A stretch of DNA of 64,000 bases. It comes from Limnohabitans sp. Its GTDB lineage: Bacteria > Pseudomonadota > Gammaproteobacteria > Burkholderiales > Burkholderiaceae_C. The notes beneath the pieces were generated by a model. That model was not told the DNA's origin. It saw only the letters and a list, made by a program, of their open reading frames with translations, and did no database searches. Below, piece after piece: positions 1 through 7,489 of the stretch (positions within the stretch are counted from its first letter, which is position 1; every line of letters starts with the position of its first letter). Location of the stretch: the NCBI GenBank assembly GCA_018882835.1, contig VERE01000007.1:1-64000 (forward strand). Reading direction: 5' to 3'. The position numbers were made by a program, and so were the translations under genes.

Positions 1-56
1 AGCACCCTGGATGCTATCGGGAAAAAATCGCGTTTCCAAGGGGAAAAACGTTTTTT

Positions 57-980
57 TCACTCTGAAATGTTGTTTTTTTCACGTTCTGGCCGAGGGGAGG
101 CCAGTGCGACCCCCAGAAATGCCATCAACCAGGCGACGCCTTGCCAGCGATCCGGGGCTTCGCCCATCACCCAGCCGGTGATGGATGCAGCCACCGGCAA
201 CATCACTGTGAAGATGCCCGCCTGAGACGCCTTCACCTGTTGCAGGCCTGTCATCCAGAGCCAAACGCTCCAGACGCTGGCGGCCAGACCATAAAAAAGC
301 AGCAACGCCCAGGTGCTGGCTGCAACCCCCGACCAGCTGACCGCTGGCCAATACCACAGGGCCAACGGTGTCATCAGCGCGCAGCCCCACAGGTTGATGA
401 CGGCCGTGATGCGGCGTGGGGTCATGACATCCGACAAGCGCTTGCCCAACACGACGTAGGCCGCCTCGCAGAACACAGCCGCCAGCACCAGCGCATTTCC
501 CCAGAGTTGGCTTTCGCGTGCCGCGCCATCGCGGGGGGCCGTGTTCAGCAGCAACATGCCCGTGGCAGCAAACACCAGCGCCAGCAGCAACCGCCCCGAC
601 AGCCGCTCTCTCAACACGATCACGCTCAGCATGGCCACCACAACCGGCAGCATCGACAAAATGATGCCCGCCGCCATGGCACTGGTTTGGCTAACGCCGT
701 ACAGCATGCAAATCGAAAAAAGAAAATTGCCCAGAAAAGACTCGAGGAACAGCAGCCCTTTCATTCGAAGATTCAAGACGGGCTCTTGCTCGGGCTTGCG
801 CAACCAGTGGGGCACGGCCAAAGCGCCAATCACAAAGCGCAACCAAGCCAAGGCAAATACGCCGAACACACTGACCAAGGGCTTGGCCAAGGCCACATAG
901 CAGCCAACCAGGGCCATGCTCAAGCCCAGGCAAAAGCAGGCTTGCCAATAGGCGTTGCGTGTGTCGGAATTGTTTTGCAT
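57..980 (-). CDS. EamA/DMT-family membrane transporter
   Basis: A 307-residue, strongly hydrophobic protein with about ten predicted membrane segments in two repeated halves, as in the drug/metabolite transporter (EamA) family of inner-membrane exporters. Motifs typical of the family are visible at the end of the first half (VIVLRERLSGR) and of the second (GEAPDRWQG). An in-frame start lies 45 bases further upstream, but the ATG at 980 is preferred because it begins at the usual N-terminus and leaves room for the divergent neighbour, whose start is only 22 bases away. The two genes therefore share a very short divergent promoter region. Family assignment is firm; the substrate cannot be read from the sequence. 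Confidence 0.85.
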   Translation of the reverse strand: MQNNSDTRNAYWQACFCLGLSMALVGCYVALAKPLVSVFGVFALAWLRFVIGALAVPHWLRKPEQEPVLNLRMKGLLFLESFLGNFLFSICMLYGVSQTSAMAAGIILSMLPVVVAMLSVIVLRERLSGRLLLALVFAATGMLLLNTAPRDGAARESQLWGNALVLAAVFCEAAYVVLGKRLSDVMTPRRITAVINLWGCALMTPLALWYWPAVSWSGVAASTWALLLFYGLAASVWSVWLWMTGLQQVKASQAGIFTVMLPVAASITGWVMGEAPDRWQGVAWLMAFLGVALASPRPEREKNNISE

Positions 981-1002
981 AAACAGTGGGCTAACTGTAA
1001 CA

Positions 1003-1407
1003 ATGCAGCCCATGCCCTGTCCCACGCCACCCCGACGTGTCTTTGTCTACGGCACCTTGCGCAAAGGCCAAAGCAACGACATCAATCGCATGTTGCCTGC
1101 ACCGCGTTATTTGGGGCGGACGCGTTTGAATGGCGTGATGTACCACTTGGGAAGCTATCCGGGCGTTGTCCTGGGCGGCCCACGCTGGGTTCAGGGCGAG
1201 GTCTACGAAGTGACCAGTGCCCTGGAGCAAGCGCTGGATGTCCTCGAGGGCGTATTGCCATCGCCCACAGGCGAGTACTTCAAGCGAGAGGTGCCCGTGA
1301 GCTGGGCAGGGCAATCAGCGCGCTGCCTGGTGTATGAAATCAACCCTGCATTTTTGAGCGGCTGCCGGGAAATTCCCAGCGGTGATTGGTGCGCTGCATC
1401 AACTTAG
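1003..1407 (+). CDS. Gamma-glutamylcyclotransferase-like (GGCT/AIG2) family protein
   Basis: A 134-residue protein opening with the family hallmark VFVYGTLRKG near residue 10, the substrate-binding loop of the gamma-glutamylcyclotransferase/AIG2 fold. The region around VLEGV...YFKREVPV carries the acidic position expected for the catalytic glutamate (residues about 75-95). Such enzymes release 5-oxoproline from gamma-glutamyl dipeptides or gamma-glutamylamines, but many bacterial members are uncharacterised. The ATG at 1003 was chosen over an in-frame start 48 bases upstream because the conserved YGTL strand then lies near the N-terminus, as usual, and because the upstream start would overlap the divergent transporter start. 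Confidence 0.8.
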   Translation: MQPMPCPTPPRRVFVYGTLRKGQSNDINRMLPAPRYLGRTRLNGVMYHLGSYPGVVLGGPRWVQGEVYEVTSALEQALDVLEGVLPSPTGEYFKREVPVSWAGQSARCLVYEINPAFLSGCREIPSGDWCAAST

Positions 1408-1578
1408 CGCATGCCTTGCACCTGAGGGGTGCAAGCTGTTTCATTTTGGTAAAAATATGTTTCGTGATATGAAATATTACGATGTTGCGGCGCAATATTT
1501 TTTCTCAATATGAGAGAAGGAATTTCACAATTCAATATCAATACCATAAGTCATTGATTTTATTTGTGAAAAAATAAT

Positions 1579-1624
1579 TCTTCTATAAGACATAAGAGGT
1601 GGAATAAGTCTTCTATAAGACTTA
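1579..1624. promoter_or_regulatory. Two phased palindromic sites upstream of aceA
   Basis: The 13-mer TCTTCTATAAGAC occurs twice, at 1579-1591 and 1609-1621, exactly 30 bases apart, close to three helical turns. The downstream copy extends to a perfect palindrome with 8-base arms and a 4-base centre (TAAGTCTT-CTAT-AAGACTTA, 1605-1624). Both sit 73-118 bases before the aceA start in an AT-rich 289-base gap with no other gene. This is the layout expected for a dimeric regulator binding side by side on one DNA face, so control of the glyoxylate shunt by carbon source is a reasonable inference. The binding protein is not identifiable from the site alone, and no clean -35/-10 pair was recognised. 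Confidence 0.6.
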
Positions 1625-1696
1625 AACTTGTGGCACCGGCACCGAACTTGCACACGCAACGTGCCGAAATGTTTCAACAACCTCAGGAGTGATCTC

Positions 1697-3028
1697 ATGC
1701 CGCAATCTCTGACCGAACAACTCAGCCGTGAACAACAAATCGCTGCCCTCGAAAAAGACTGGGCTACCAACCCCCGTTGGAAAGGCGTGAAGCGTGGCTA
1801 CAGCGCCGCCGATGTCGTGCGTTTGCGTGGCAGCTTGCAAATTGAAAACACCCTGGCCCGTCGCGGCGCAGAAAAACTGTGGCGCCTGATCAATGGCGAA
1901 GCCAAAAAAGGCTATGTGAATTCCTTCGGCGCCATCTCTGCGGGCCAAGCCATGCAGCAAGCCAAGGCCGGCCTCGAAGCCGTGTACTTGTCGGGTTGGC
2001 AAGTGGCCGCTGATGGCAACACCTCGGAAACCATGTACCCCGACCAGTCGCTGTACGCCTACGACTCGGTGCCCACCATGGTGCGTCGCATCAATAACAC
2101 CTTCAAGCGTGCTGACGAAATCCAGTGGGGTCGTGGCATCGAGCCGGGCAACAAAGACTTCATCGATTACTTCCTGCCCATCGTGGCCGATGCCGAAGCC
2201 GGTTTCGGCGGCGTGCTCAATGCCTTTGAGCTGATGAAGAACATGATTTCTGCCGGCGCTGCTGGCGTGCACTTCGAAGACCAGCTGGCTGCCGTGAAAA
2301 AGTGCGGCCACATGGGCGGCAAAGTGCTGGTCCCCACCCACGAAGCCTGCGAGAAGCTGATTGCAGCGCGTTTCGCTGCCGACGTCATGGGCGTGCCCAC
2401 CATTGTGCTGGCCCGTACCGATGCTGAAGCAGCCAACCTGCTGACCTCTGACCACGATGCCAACGACAAGCCTTTCCTGACAGGCGAGCGCACCCCCGAG
2501 GGCTTCTACCGCGTCAAGAACGGCCTGGAGCAAGCCATCAGCCGCGGCGTTGCCTACGCTGCCTACGCCGACCTGGTGTGGTGTGAAACCGGCACCCCCG
2601 ACCTCGGCTTTGCACGCGAGTTTGCGCAAGCAGTGCACGCCAAGCACCCTGGCAAGCTGCTGTCCTACAACTGCTCGCCCTCCTTCAACTGGAAGAAAAA
2701 CCTGGACGACAAGACCATCGCTGCGTTCCAGGACGAGTTGTCCGCACTGGGTTACAAGTACCAATTCATCACCTTGGCCGGCATCCACGTCAACTGGTAC
2801 AACACCTTCCAGTTCGCCCACGCCTATGCCCGCGGCGAAGGCATGAAGCACTACGTCAACATGGTGCAAGAGCCCGAGTTCGCAGCCCGTGAAAAGGGTT
2901 ACACCTTCGTGTCGCACCAGCAAGAAGTGGGTGCAGGTTACTTCGACGACGTGACCACCGTGATCCAGGGCGGCCAGTCCAGCGTGAAAGCGCTGACCGG
3001 GTCGACCGAAGAAGAGCAGTTCCACTGA
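1697..3028 (+). CDS. aceA: Isocitrate lyase
   Basis: A 443-residue isocitrate lyase, the first enzyme of the glyoxylate shunt, cleaving isocitrate to succinate and glyoxylate in the cytoplasm. The catalytic-loop motif KKCGHMGGK is present with the active-site cysteine at about residue 203. The Mg-binding stretch [10 protein letters not shown] and the conserved tail GSTEEEQF are also visible. Length matches the family. The ATG at 1697 is chosen over an in-frame ATG 69 bases upstream because CAGGAG lies 8 bases before it and the N-terminus then matches known enzymes. The last 223 coding bases are repeated 4.45 kb downstream as a truncated copy. Two palindromic sites upstream suggest transcriptional control. 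Confidence 0.96.
   Translation: MPQSLTEQLSREQQIAALEKDWATNPRWKGVKRGYSAADVVRLRGSLQIENTLARRGAEKLWRLINGEAKKGYVNSFGAISAGQAMQQAKAGLEAVYLSGWQVAADGNTSETMYPDQSLYAYDSVPTMVRRINNTFKRADEIQWGRGIEPGNKDFIDYFLPIVADAEAGFGGVLNAFELMKNMISAGAAGVHFEDQLAAVKKCGHMGGKVLVPTHEACEKLIAARFAADVMGVPTIVLARTDAEAANLLTSDHDANDKPFLTGERTPEGFYRVKNGLEQAISRGVAYAAYADLVWCETGTPDLGFAREFAQAVHAKHPGKLLSYNCSPSFNWKKNLDDKTIAAFQDELSALGYKYQFITLAGIHVNWYNTFQFAHAYARGEGMKHYVNMVQEPEFAAREKGYTFVSHQQEVGAGYFDDVTTVIQGGQSSVKALTGSTEEEQFH
2800..3022 (+). repeat. 223-bp direct repeat, left copy (3' end of aceA)
   Basis: Bases 2800-3022 recur in the same orientation at 7251-7473 with three mismatches only: 2881/7332 (C/G, Phe to Leu), 2932/7383 (T/C, silent) and 3001/7452 (G/T, silent). 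The match starts and stops abruptly on both sides. The left copy is the intact end of aceA; the right copy has no start and no stop of its own. The pair brackets about 4.2 kb of accessory genes. Confidence 0.95.
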
Positions 3029-3061
3029 GCTGACCGATCACAGTCAACACCTGGCGCCCTT

Positions 3062-3085
3062 GGGTGGGTGCTGGGTGGGTGAGGG
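3062..3085 (+). other. G-quadruplex-type motif in the aceA 3' region
   Basis: Five runs of three G (3062-3064, 3066-3068, 3073-3075, 3077-3079, 3083-3085) are separated by loops of 1, 4, 1 and 3 bases, meeting the usual G3N1-7 definition of an intramolecular quadruplex. It lies 34 bases after the aceA stop, just before the terminator hairpin and close to the left edge of the repeat-bracketed block. Folding is not demonstrated. Confidence 0.55.
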
Positions 3086-3097
3086 CCATCCGGGGTG

Positions 3098-3118
3098 AAA
3101 GCCTTGGGTGGCTTTTTT
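3098..3118 (+). terminator. Rho-independent terminator of aceA
   Basis: AAAGCC (3098-3103) can pair with GGCTTT (3110-3115) across a six-base loop, and the 3' arm runs into a string of six T. It is the first such structure after the aceA stop and lies before the next gene's GTG start. Confidence 0.75.
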
Positions 3119-3163
3119 GCTTTTCACCTTGTTGTTATCAGAGATTCGTAGAATCATTGTGCT

Positions 3164-3823
3164 GTGAAAAACTATTCAATCATTCTTGGTGCTGTCGCAC
3201 TAGGGGGCTTGTTGGGCTACGGTCTTGGCCGTTATCGCGCTGAGTTGTTTCAGAAGCGAGTGACGACATTCCAAAATCGTGGCGAGTCTCTGGTTTCTGA
3301 GACTATTGCAAACAATTTCGGCCCACCTGACTATCACTTGTTCAACCATCTGACCTTGAAGTTGAACGAGAGCACGACTCAGATTGACCACGTATTGGTC
3401 TCACGCTTTGGCGTTTTTGTTATCGAGACCAAAGACTACAAAGGTTGGATTTTTGCTAACCCTGAGCAGGCTCAATGGACGCAAGTCCTCTTTAACGGAA
3501 AGCGCAGATTTCAAAACCCCATCGTTCAAAACAAACTTCACGTCCAAGCGGTGTCAAGTCTTCTGGATTTTTTGCCAACAGAGGCGATCCAGTCCGTGGT
3601 TGTGTTTGCTGGTGAAGCCGAATTCAAGAGCGATGTTCCGCGAGGGGTGTTCACCTTGTCCGAAATGATTAACTATCTGCGTGGTTGTCAGGGCGAGGTG
3701 ATGTCAATCAATCGAATGCAATTTTGTGTGGGCCGTTTAGAGGCTGAGCGGCTTGCGATCAGTGGCGAGACTGATGTGGCGCATGTGGCTCATTTAAAGC
3801 AGAGGCGTAGGCTTCGCGAGTGA
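3164..3823 (+). CDS. NERD-domain (nuclease-related) membrane-anchored protein
   Basis: A 219-residue protein with one N-terminal membrane segment (residues about 5-22) followed by a NERD domain (about 38-150). The PD-(D/E)XK-like core is visible as GE at 40-41, D75-H76 in TQIDHVLV, and E88-x-K90 in VIETKDYKG, so the putative nuclease residues are intact. NERD domains are found alone or fused to helicases and kinases, and roles in DNA processing are suspected; the job of lone membrane-anchored forms is not established. The start is GTG with no strong ribosome site. It is the first gene in the block bracketed by the aceA repeat, with a more AT-rich, less biased codon use than aceA, consistent with transfer. 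Confidence 0.75.
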   Translation: MKNYSIILGAVALGGLLGYGLGRYRAELFQKRVTTFQNRGESLVSETIANNFGPPDYHLFNHLTLKLNESTTQIDHVLVSRFGVFVIETKDYKGWIFANPEQAQWTQVLFNGKRRFQNPIVQNKLHVQAVSSLLDFLPTEAIQSVVVFAGEAEFKSDVPRGVFTLSEMINYLRGCQGEVMSINRMQFCVGRLEAERLAISGETDVAHVAHLKQRRRLRE

Positions 3824-4505
3824 ATTTGAAGATGAAGAGAGAGTTGCAACTCAGCGTGAAGTGACCCATTCGATCGATCGTAGCAAGCATTCCAAAGTTT
3901 TATCTACACCTTGTATCGAATCCTTTTTCATCTAATCATTCTAGGCAACAGAGTTGCGAGGGCAGTGATGGGTTTTTTGTGAATTTTTTGTCTTGATGTC
4001 CAAACTCTTCCACATCATTTGCAATCAGGTAAAAAATGGCAGACAAGCAGGCATCTTGCAAGTGCGCTTCGAGCGACATAATGAATTGCATAACATTGAT
4101 CGTTCTGTGACTAATCTTTAGGTAACCTCTTTCAATTCCAGGATGGAGTCATGTCCAACGAGTCTAGTCGTCCCGTCTGCTTTTTTTACACGATCAGTTT
4201 CTGGGCATGTGTGGTGGTGAAGACCTTGTGATGATCTCGTGCAAGCTTATCGCTGCACCCTCGAAAAATGTACATCCAACGGCTGCTATCGGGAATGACC
4301 ATGGCTGACCCCTTCTGGCCGGAGCCAGCCGCGATAAGCCAGCTGTATCTGACTCGCGAGTAGACCCGCAAGGGTAATATGAATACGACAACCACTTACC
4401 AAAGTTACGTCGCCCATTCTGAGCGTTCGATGATCAAAAATGCCTGCACTTGGGCACCCAAGCTGCAACATGGATTAGTCGTGTGACTGAGTTACTTGTG
4501 GCACC
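3824..4505. other. 682-base stretch with no recognisable gene
   Basis: Frames on both strands are short and interrupted. Minus-strand frames of 61-69 codons in 4186-4471 overlap one another and have no recognisable motif. The composition is visibly more AT-rich than the flanking core genes. No transposase motif or terminal inverted repeat was found. It may be degraded coding sequence or the upstream region of the GntR gene; nothing more can be supported. Confidence 0.5.
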
Positions 4506-5201
4506 ATGTTGCGCATGACTCGTCAATCCCGCCCTCTTTCTAAATCGGCACCACCCGGCCAAGCACCAGCCTCACTCAATGAAGAAGCCTATCGGCGCAT
4601 CGAAGAGATGATCGTGACTCTTGAGCTTGCGCCAGGTAGCGTGGTGTCGGAGGCCATGCTCAGCGATCGCATTGGTATTGGTCATACCCCGATTCGAGAG
4701 GCCTTGCAACGCCTCGCCCGAGAACATCTGGTTCAGATTCTGCCGCGACGTGGTGTTGTGGTGACCGCCATAGATGTTGGCCATCAACTGCAGATTCTGG
4801 AGACGCGACGAGAGCTCGACCGTCTGATTGCTCGTTCTGCAGCCAGCCGCGCCAACGCGTCAGAACGCGATGCGATGACAGCCATTGCGCAGAGCATGGA
4901 GACAGCAGTGAAGTCCGGCGACCTAGTGGCTTTCCTGCAATGGGACAACGAAATGAACCGGCAAGCTGCACTCAGCGCTCGCAACACGGTGGCGGCTTCA
5001 GCCGTGGCGGCCCTCCATTCGGCTTCGCGACGTTTCTGGTTTTACCACCATCAGGGCCAAGCCAACGCGACACTGCGGCTGCACGTAGCCTTGGCGCGTG
5101 CGATGGCTTCTGGCAAACCTGAGAGGGCTGCAGAGGCCAGTGATCGCCTGATTGACGATCTTTTTGACTTCGCTACCAGGACCCTGATCACCCGCACTTG
5201 A
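4506..5201 (+). CDS. GntR-family transcriptional regulator (FadR/FCD type)
   Basis: A 231-residue regulator with an N-terminal winged helix-turn-helix (about residues 25-90; typical core TPIREALQRLAREHLV) and an all-helical effector domain of the FCD type from about residue 95 (histidine in LRLHVALARAM). These proteins bind small carboxylic acids or sugars acids and usually repress neighbouring catabolic genes. It lies 51 bases before two dioxygenase genes in the same direction, with a palindrome of the GntR type between them, so those genes are its likely targets. The ATG at 4506 is used; an in-frame ATG at 4515 is possible. The ligand is unknown. Confidence 0.85.
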   Translation: MLRMTRQSRPLSKSAPPGQAPASLNEEAYRRIEEMIVTLELAPGSVVSEAMLSDRIGIGHTPIREALQRLAREHLVQILPRRGVVVTAIDVGHQLQILETRRELDRLIARSAASRANASERDAMTAIAQSMETAVKSGDLVAFLQWDNEMNRQAALSARNTVAASAVAALHSASRRFWFYHHQGQANATLRLHVALARAMASGKPERAAEASDRLIDDLFDFATRTLITRT

Positions 5202-5204
5202 CAT

Positions 5205-5226
5205 CTGGTATGCCAGTCACATACCA
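5205..5226. promoter_or_regulatory. Candidate GntR operator before the dioxygenase genes
   Basis: Two overlapping inverted repeats occur in the GntR-dioxygenase gap: CTGG-TATG-CCAG at 5205-5216, and TGGTATG at 5206-5212 facing CATACCA at 5220-5226 across seven bases. The TGGTAT...ACCA form resembles FadR-type operators. The position, 27 bases before the dioxygenase start, would suit repression. Assignment to the adjacent regulator is inference. Confidence 0.5.
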
Positions 5227-5252
5227 TGAACTCCTGTTCAAGGAGTTTGCCT

Positions 5253-6068
5253 GTGCGCCTCACCCATCAGCAAGTCGAAGCCTATAACCGTGATGGATTC
5301 CTCATCCTTGCGGATCTCTTTTCAGCTGCTGAGGTAGCTGCCATGCGAGCCGAGCTCGGACGGGTTCAAACGATAGATACCGATCATTTGGTCCGTGAGA
5401 ACGGTAGCCACATCGCCAAGACCATTTACCGCGTTCACGAAGCAGACGGCCCAACGGCTTCTCCAGTTTTTCATGCCGTCTCGCGTTCTCCGCGGATGCT
5501 AGAGCCCGCTCAGGACCTGCTCTGCGATCAGCGGCTCTACATCCATCACACCAAATGCAACCTGAAGACCGCAATTGACGGTTCGGTGTGGGCATGGCAC
5601 CAAGACTACGGCACCTGGAAGCGCGATGGTATGCCTGAACCACTTCCAACAACGGCCTTGATCATGCTTGACGAGCCAACTGAAATGAATGGCTGCCTCT
5701 ACTTCATTCCGGGCAGTCACAAGGAGGGCAGCTTGGAGCCTGAGTTCAACGACGCCACAGGCTACAAGTTTTATGTCACGCCAAAAGAAAAGCTGCTCGA
5801 AGTCATGGCGCGAAGCCCTGAACCGGTTCCGATAGTTGGCAAGCCTGGCACAGTGGTTTTTTTCGACTGCAACATCCTGCATGCATCGGGACACAACTTA
5901 TCCCGACACAACCGCTGGGCGATCTATGTGGTCTATAACCCGGTCGAGAACCGGTGTCGCGATGTTCCTAACCCTCGCCCTGATTACGTGCGATCTGTTA
6001 ACACGAATCCACTCATGGTCGGAAGCGACAACATCCTTGCATCCACCAACATAGTGCAGGAGGCTTGA
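5253..6068 (+). CDS. Phytanoyl-CoA dioxygenase (PhyH) family Fe(II)/2-oxoglutarate oxygenase, EctD-like
   Basis: A 271-residue non-haem iron oxygenase. The iron-binding triad is H116-x-D118 in WAWHQDYG and H210 in NILHASGHN; the 2-oxoglutarate-binding arginine lies in LSRHNRW. The stretch WHQDYGTWKRDGMPEP followed by NGCLYFIPGSHKEG resembles ectoine hydroxylase (EctD), so a small zwitterionic or acidic substrate is plausible. The GTG at 5253 is preferred to an in-frame ATG at 5226: AAGGAG lies 7 bases before the GTG and the protein then opens with the family pattern RLTHQQVEAYNRDGFLIL. No ectABC genes are nearby, so true ectoine hydroxylation is not supported. Its stop overlaps the start of the second oxygenase by one base. 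Confidence 0.85.
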   Translation: MRLTHQQVEAYNRDGFLILADLFSAAEVAAMRAELGRVQTIDTDHLVRENGSHIAKTIYRVHEADGPTASPVFHAVSRSPRMLEPAQDLLCDQRLYIHHTKCNLKTAIDGSVWAWHQDYGTWKRDGMPEPLPTTALIMLDEPTEMNGCLYFIPGSHKEGSLEPEFNDATGYKFYVTPKEKLLEVMARSPEPVPIVGKPGTVVFFDCNILHASGHNLSRHNRWAIYVVYNPVENRCRDVPNPRPDYVRSVNTNPLMVGSDNILASTNIVQEA

Positions 6069-6934
6069 TGAAGATTCGCCATCAACGTGTCCTGAGCGAT
6101 GAGCAGATCAGGGACTATCACGAAACCGGTTACCTCAATATTCGTCAAATACTGGATCCCGCACTGCTGGCGAGGCTCATCGCCACCACAGAGCGACTCT
6201 ACGACGAGGGCCGTTCACTCAAGCAAAAGACCAAACATTACGATCTGGAACCTGAGCACACTGTCCAGAATCCGCGCATTCGGCGAATTTCCAGCCCTAC
6301 CGAACTGGATTCGGTGTACGTTGAAACCGCTTTCGATTCGATTCTGGGTGACATCGCTGCAGATCTGATCGGCGGGGCAGTCAAGTTTTACCACTCTAAG
6401 ATCAATTTCAAGCTGCCCCACGGCGGCGCTGAGATCGGCTGGCATCAGGACTGGCCGGTGTTTCCGCATACCAACACCAATCTCGTGGCTCTGAGCGTGC
6501 CATTGAACGCATCACGCTCAATCAATGGCTGTCTCCAGACGATTCCCGGCAGCCACAAGCGTGGGTCACGCAGCCATTGGGAAAACGGCATCTACAAACT
6601 CAATTGCAACCACACGATGACCCCCGAAGACTACACGAATGTGGTCGATAACGAGTTGGACGTCGGAGACGTGGTGGCACACCATGGCCTTGCGGTACAC
6701 GGCTCCAGTCAAAACCGATCGGATACCTTGCGCACGACCTACATCATCCAGTACGCTGCCGCGGACGCATTCGCCTACACCGCACCAGTTGTAGACAGCA
6801 CTCATCGCAACCAGATGGTCAGGGGCGAGCCTGCGACTCACGCACGCGTGGAAGCTGGTGTGATCGAGTTACCGCCAGATTTTTCAGCCGGATACTCAGG
6901 CATTTATGCACTGCAGACAGCGGGTAAGAACTAG
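6068..6934 (+). CDS. Second PhyH-family Fe(II)/2-oxoglutarate oxygenase
   Basis: A 288-residue PhyH-family oxygenase with the facial triad H126-x-D128 (IGWHQDWPVF) and H211 (LAVHGSSQN), and an arginine (about 222) for 2-oxoglutarate. The conserved NGCLQTIPGSHKRG strand is present. It shares the fold but little direct sequence with the preceding oxygenase, so this is not a recent tandem duplication. The start is set by the TGATG junction with the upstream gene and by AGGAGG six bases before, implying translational coupling. Two paired oxygenases suggest consecutive oxidations of one substrate or a heteromeric enzyme; both ideas are inference and the substrate is not recognisable. Confidence 0.82.
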   Translation: MKIRHQRVLSDEQIRDYHETGYLNIRQILDPALLARLIATTERLYDEGRSLKQKTKHYDLEPEHTVQNPRIRRISSPTELDSVYVETAFDSILGDIAADLIGGAVKFYHSKINFKLPHGGAEIGWHQDWPVFPHTNTNLVALSVPLNASRSINGCLQTIPGSHKRGSRSHWENGIYKLNCNHTMTPEDYTNVVDNELDVGDVVAHHGLAVHGSSQNRSDTLRTTYIIQYAAADAFAYTAPVVDSTHRNQMVRGEPATHARVEAGVIELPPDFSAGYSGIYALQTAGKN

Positions 6935-7250
6935 CGATTCTTCCGCAAGGCTGTCAGTGTCAATGAGGTGCTCGACTGCTACCAGGTCCGCACCGCGAAG
7001 GGCAGGTAATGGCCGACAGCTGAAGTTCCACTTGTGACGATCGATGACCGCAATCGCTGCAAAGCAGTCCATGCCAATCTCAGAACTCCAACCAGCCAGC
7101 CGAAACATCGGAATCCAGTGATAATTTCAAGAACCTACCGCGCAGAGTCCTGCCTGCAGTTGGGAGGTCGGTGGGTTGCCAAAGCTACAGCCCCTTCGAA
7201 GGCTACTATCCACATGATTTCAATAGTTTTTTCCTGAAACTTTGCAGATT
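6935..7250. other. 316-base stretch without a supported gene
   Basis: This separates the second oxygenase from the truncated aceA copy. A minus-strand frame of 70 codons (6896-7108) overlaps the oxygenase end, lacks a recognised domain and may be a decayed remnant. No hairpin followed by a T-run was found after the oxygenase stop. The match to aceA begins abruptly at 7251. Confidence 0.5.
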
Positions 7251-7473
7251 CAACACCTTCCAGTTCGCCCACGCCTATGCCCGCGGCGAAGGCATGAAGC
7301 ACTACGTCAACATGGTGCAAGAGCCCGAGTTGGCAGCCCGTGAAAAGGGTTACACCTTCGTGTCGCACCAGCAAGAAGTGGGCGCAGGTTACTTCGACGA
7401 CGTGACCACCGTGATCCAGGGCGGCCAGTCCAGCGTGAAAGCGCTGACCGGTTCGACCGAAGAAGAGCAGTTC
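7251..7473 (+). pseudogene. Truncated second copy of the aceA 3' end
   Basis: Encodes the last 74 or so residues of isocitrate lyase, from [10 protein letters not shown] to GSTEEEQF, almost identical to the functional gene, but without the first five-sixths of the protein. The reading frame is still open and runs past the lost stop to 7548 into sequence antisense to the FAD oxidase end. With three differences in 223 bases the copy is recent, gene-converted or under some constraint. It marks the right boundary of the accessory block. The original His codon and stop of aceA are replaced at 7474. Confidence 0.93.
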
Positions 7474-7489
7474 GCAGGCCGTCAGAGTC

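Noticed and set aside
1622-3025. A 467-codon open frame antisense to aceA
   Set aside because: It mirrors a highly biased coding gene, has no recognisable domain, and aceA on the plus strand is certain.
4186-4471. Possible insertion-sequence remnant on the minus strand
   Set aside because: Three short overlapping frames without a DDE motif, helix-turn-helix or terminal repeats; nothing supports a transposase.
1626-4505. The 12-mer ACTTGTGGCACC upstream of both aceA (1626) and the GntR gene (4494)
   Set aside because: Twelve-base exact repeats are expected by chance many times in 64 kb and the copies show no palindrome.
6896-7108. A 70-codon minus-strand frame after the second oxygenase
   Set aside because: Overlaps the oxygenase end, no family recognised and no start signals; kept only as possible decayed sequence.
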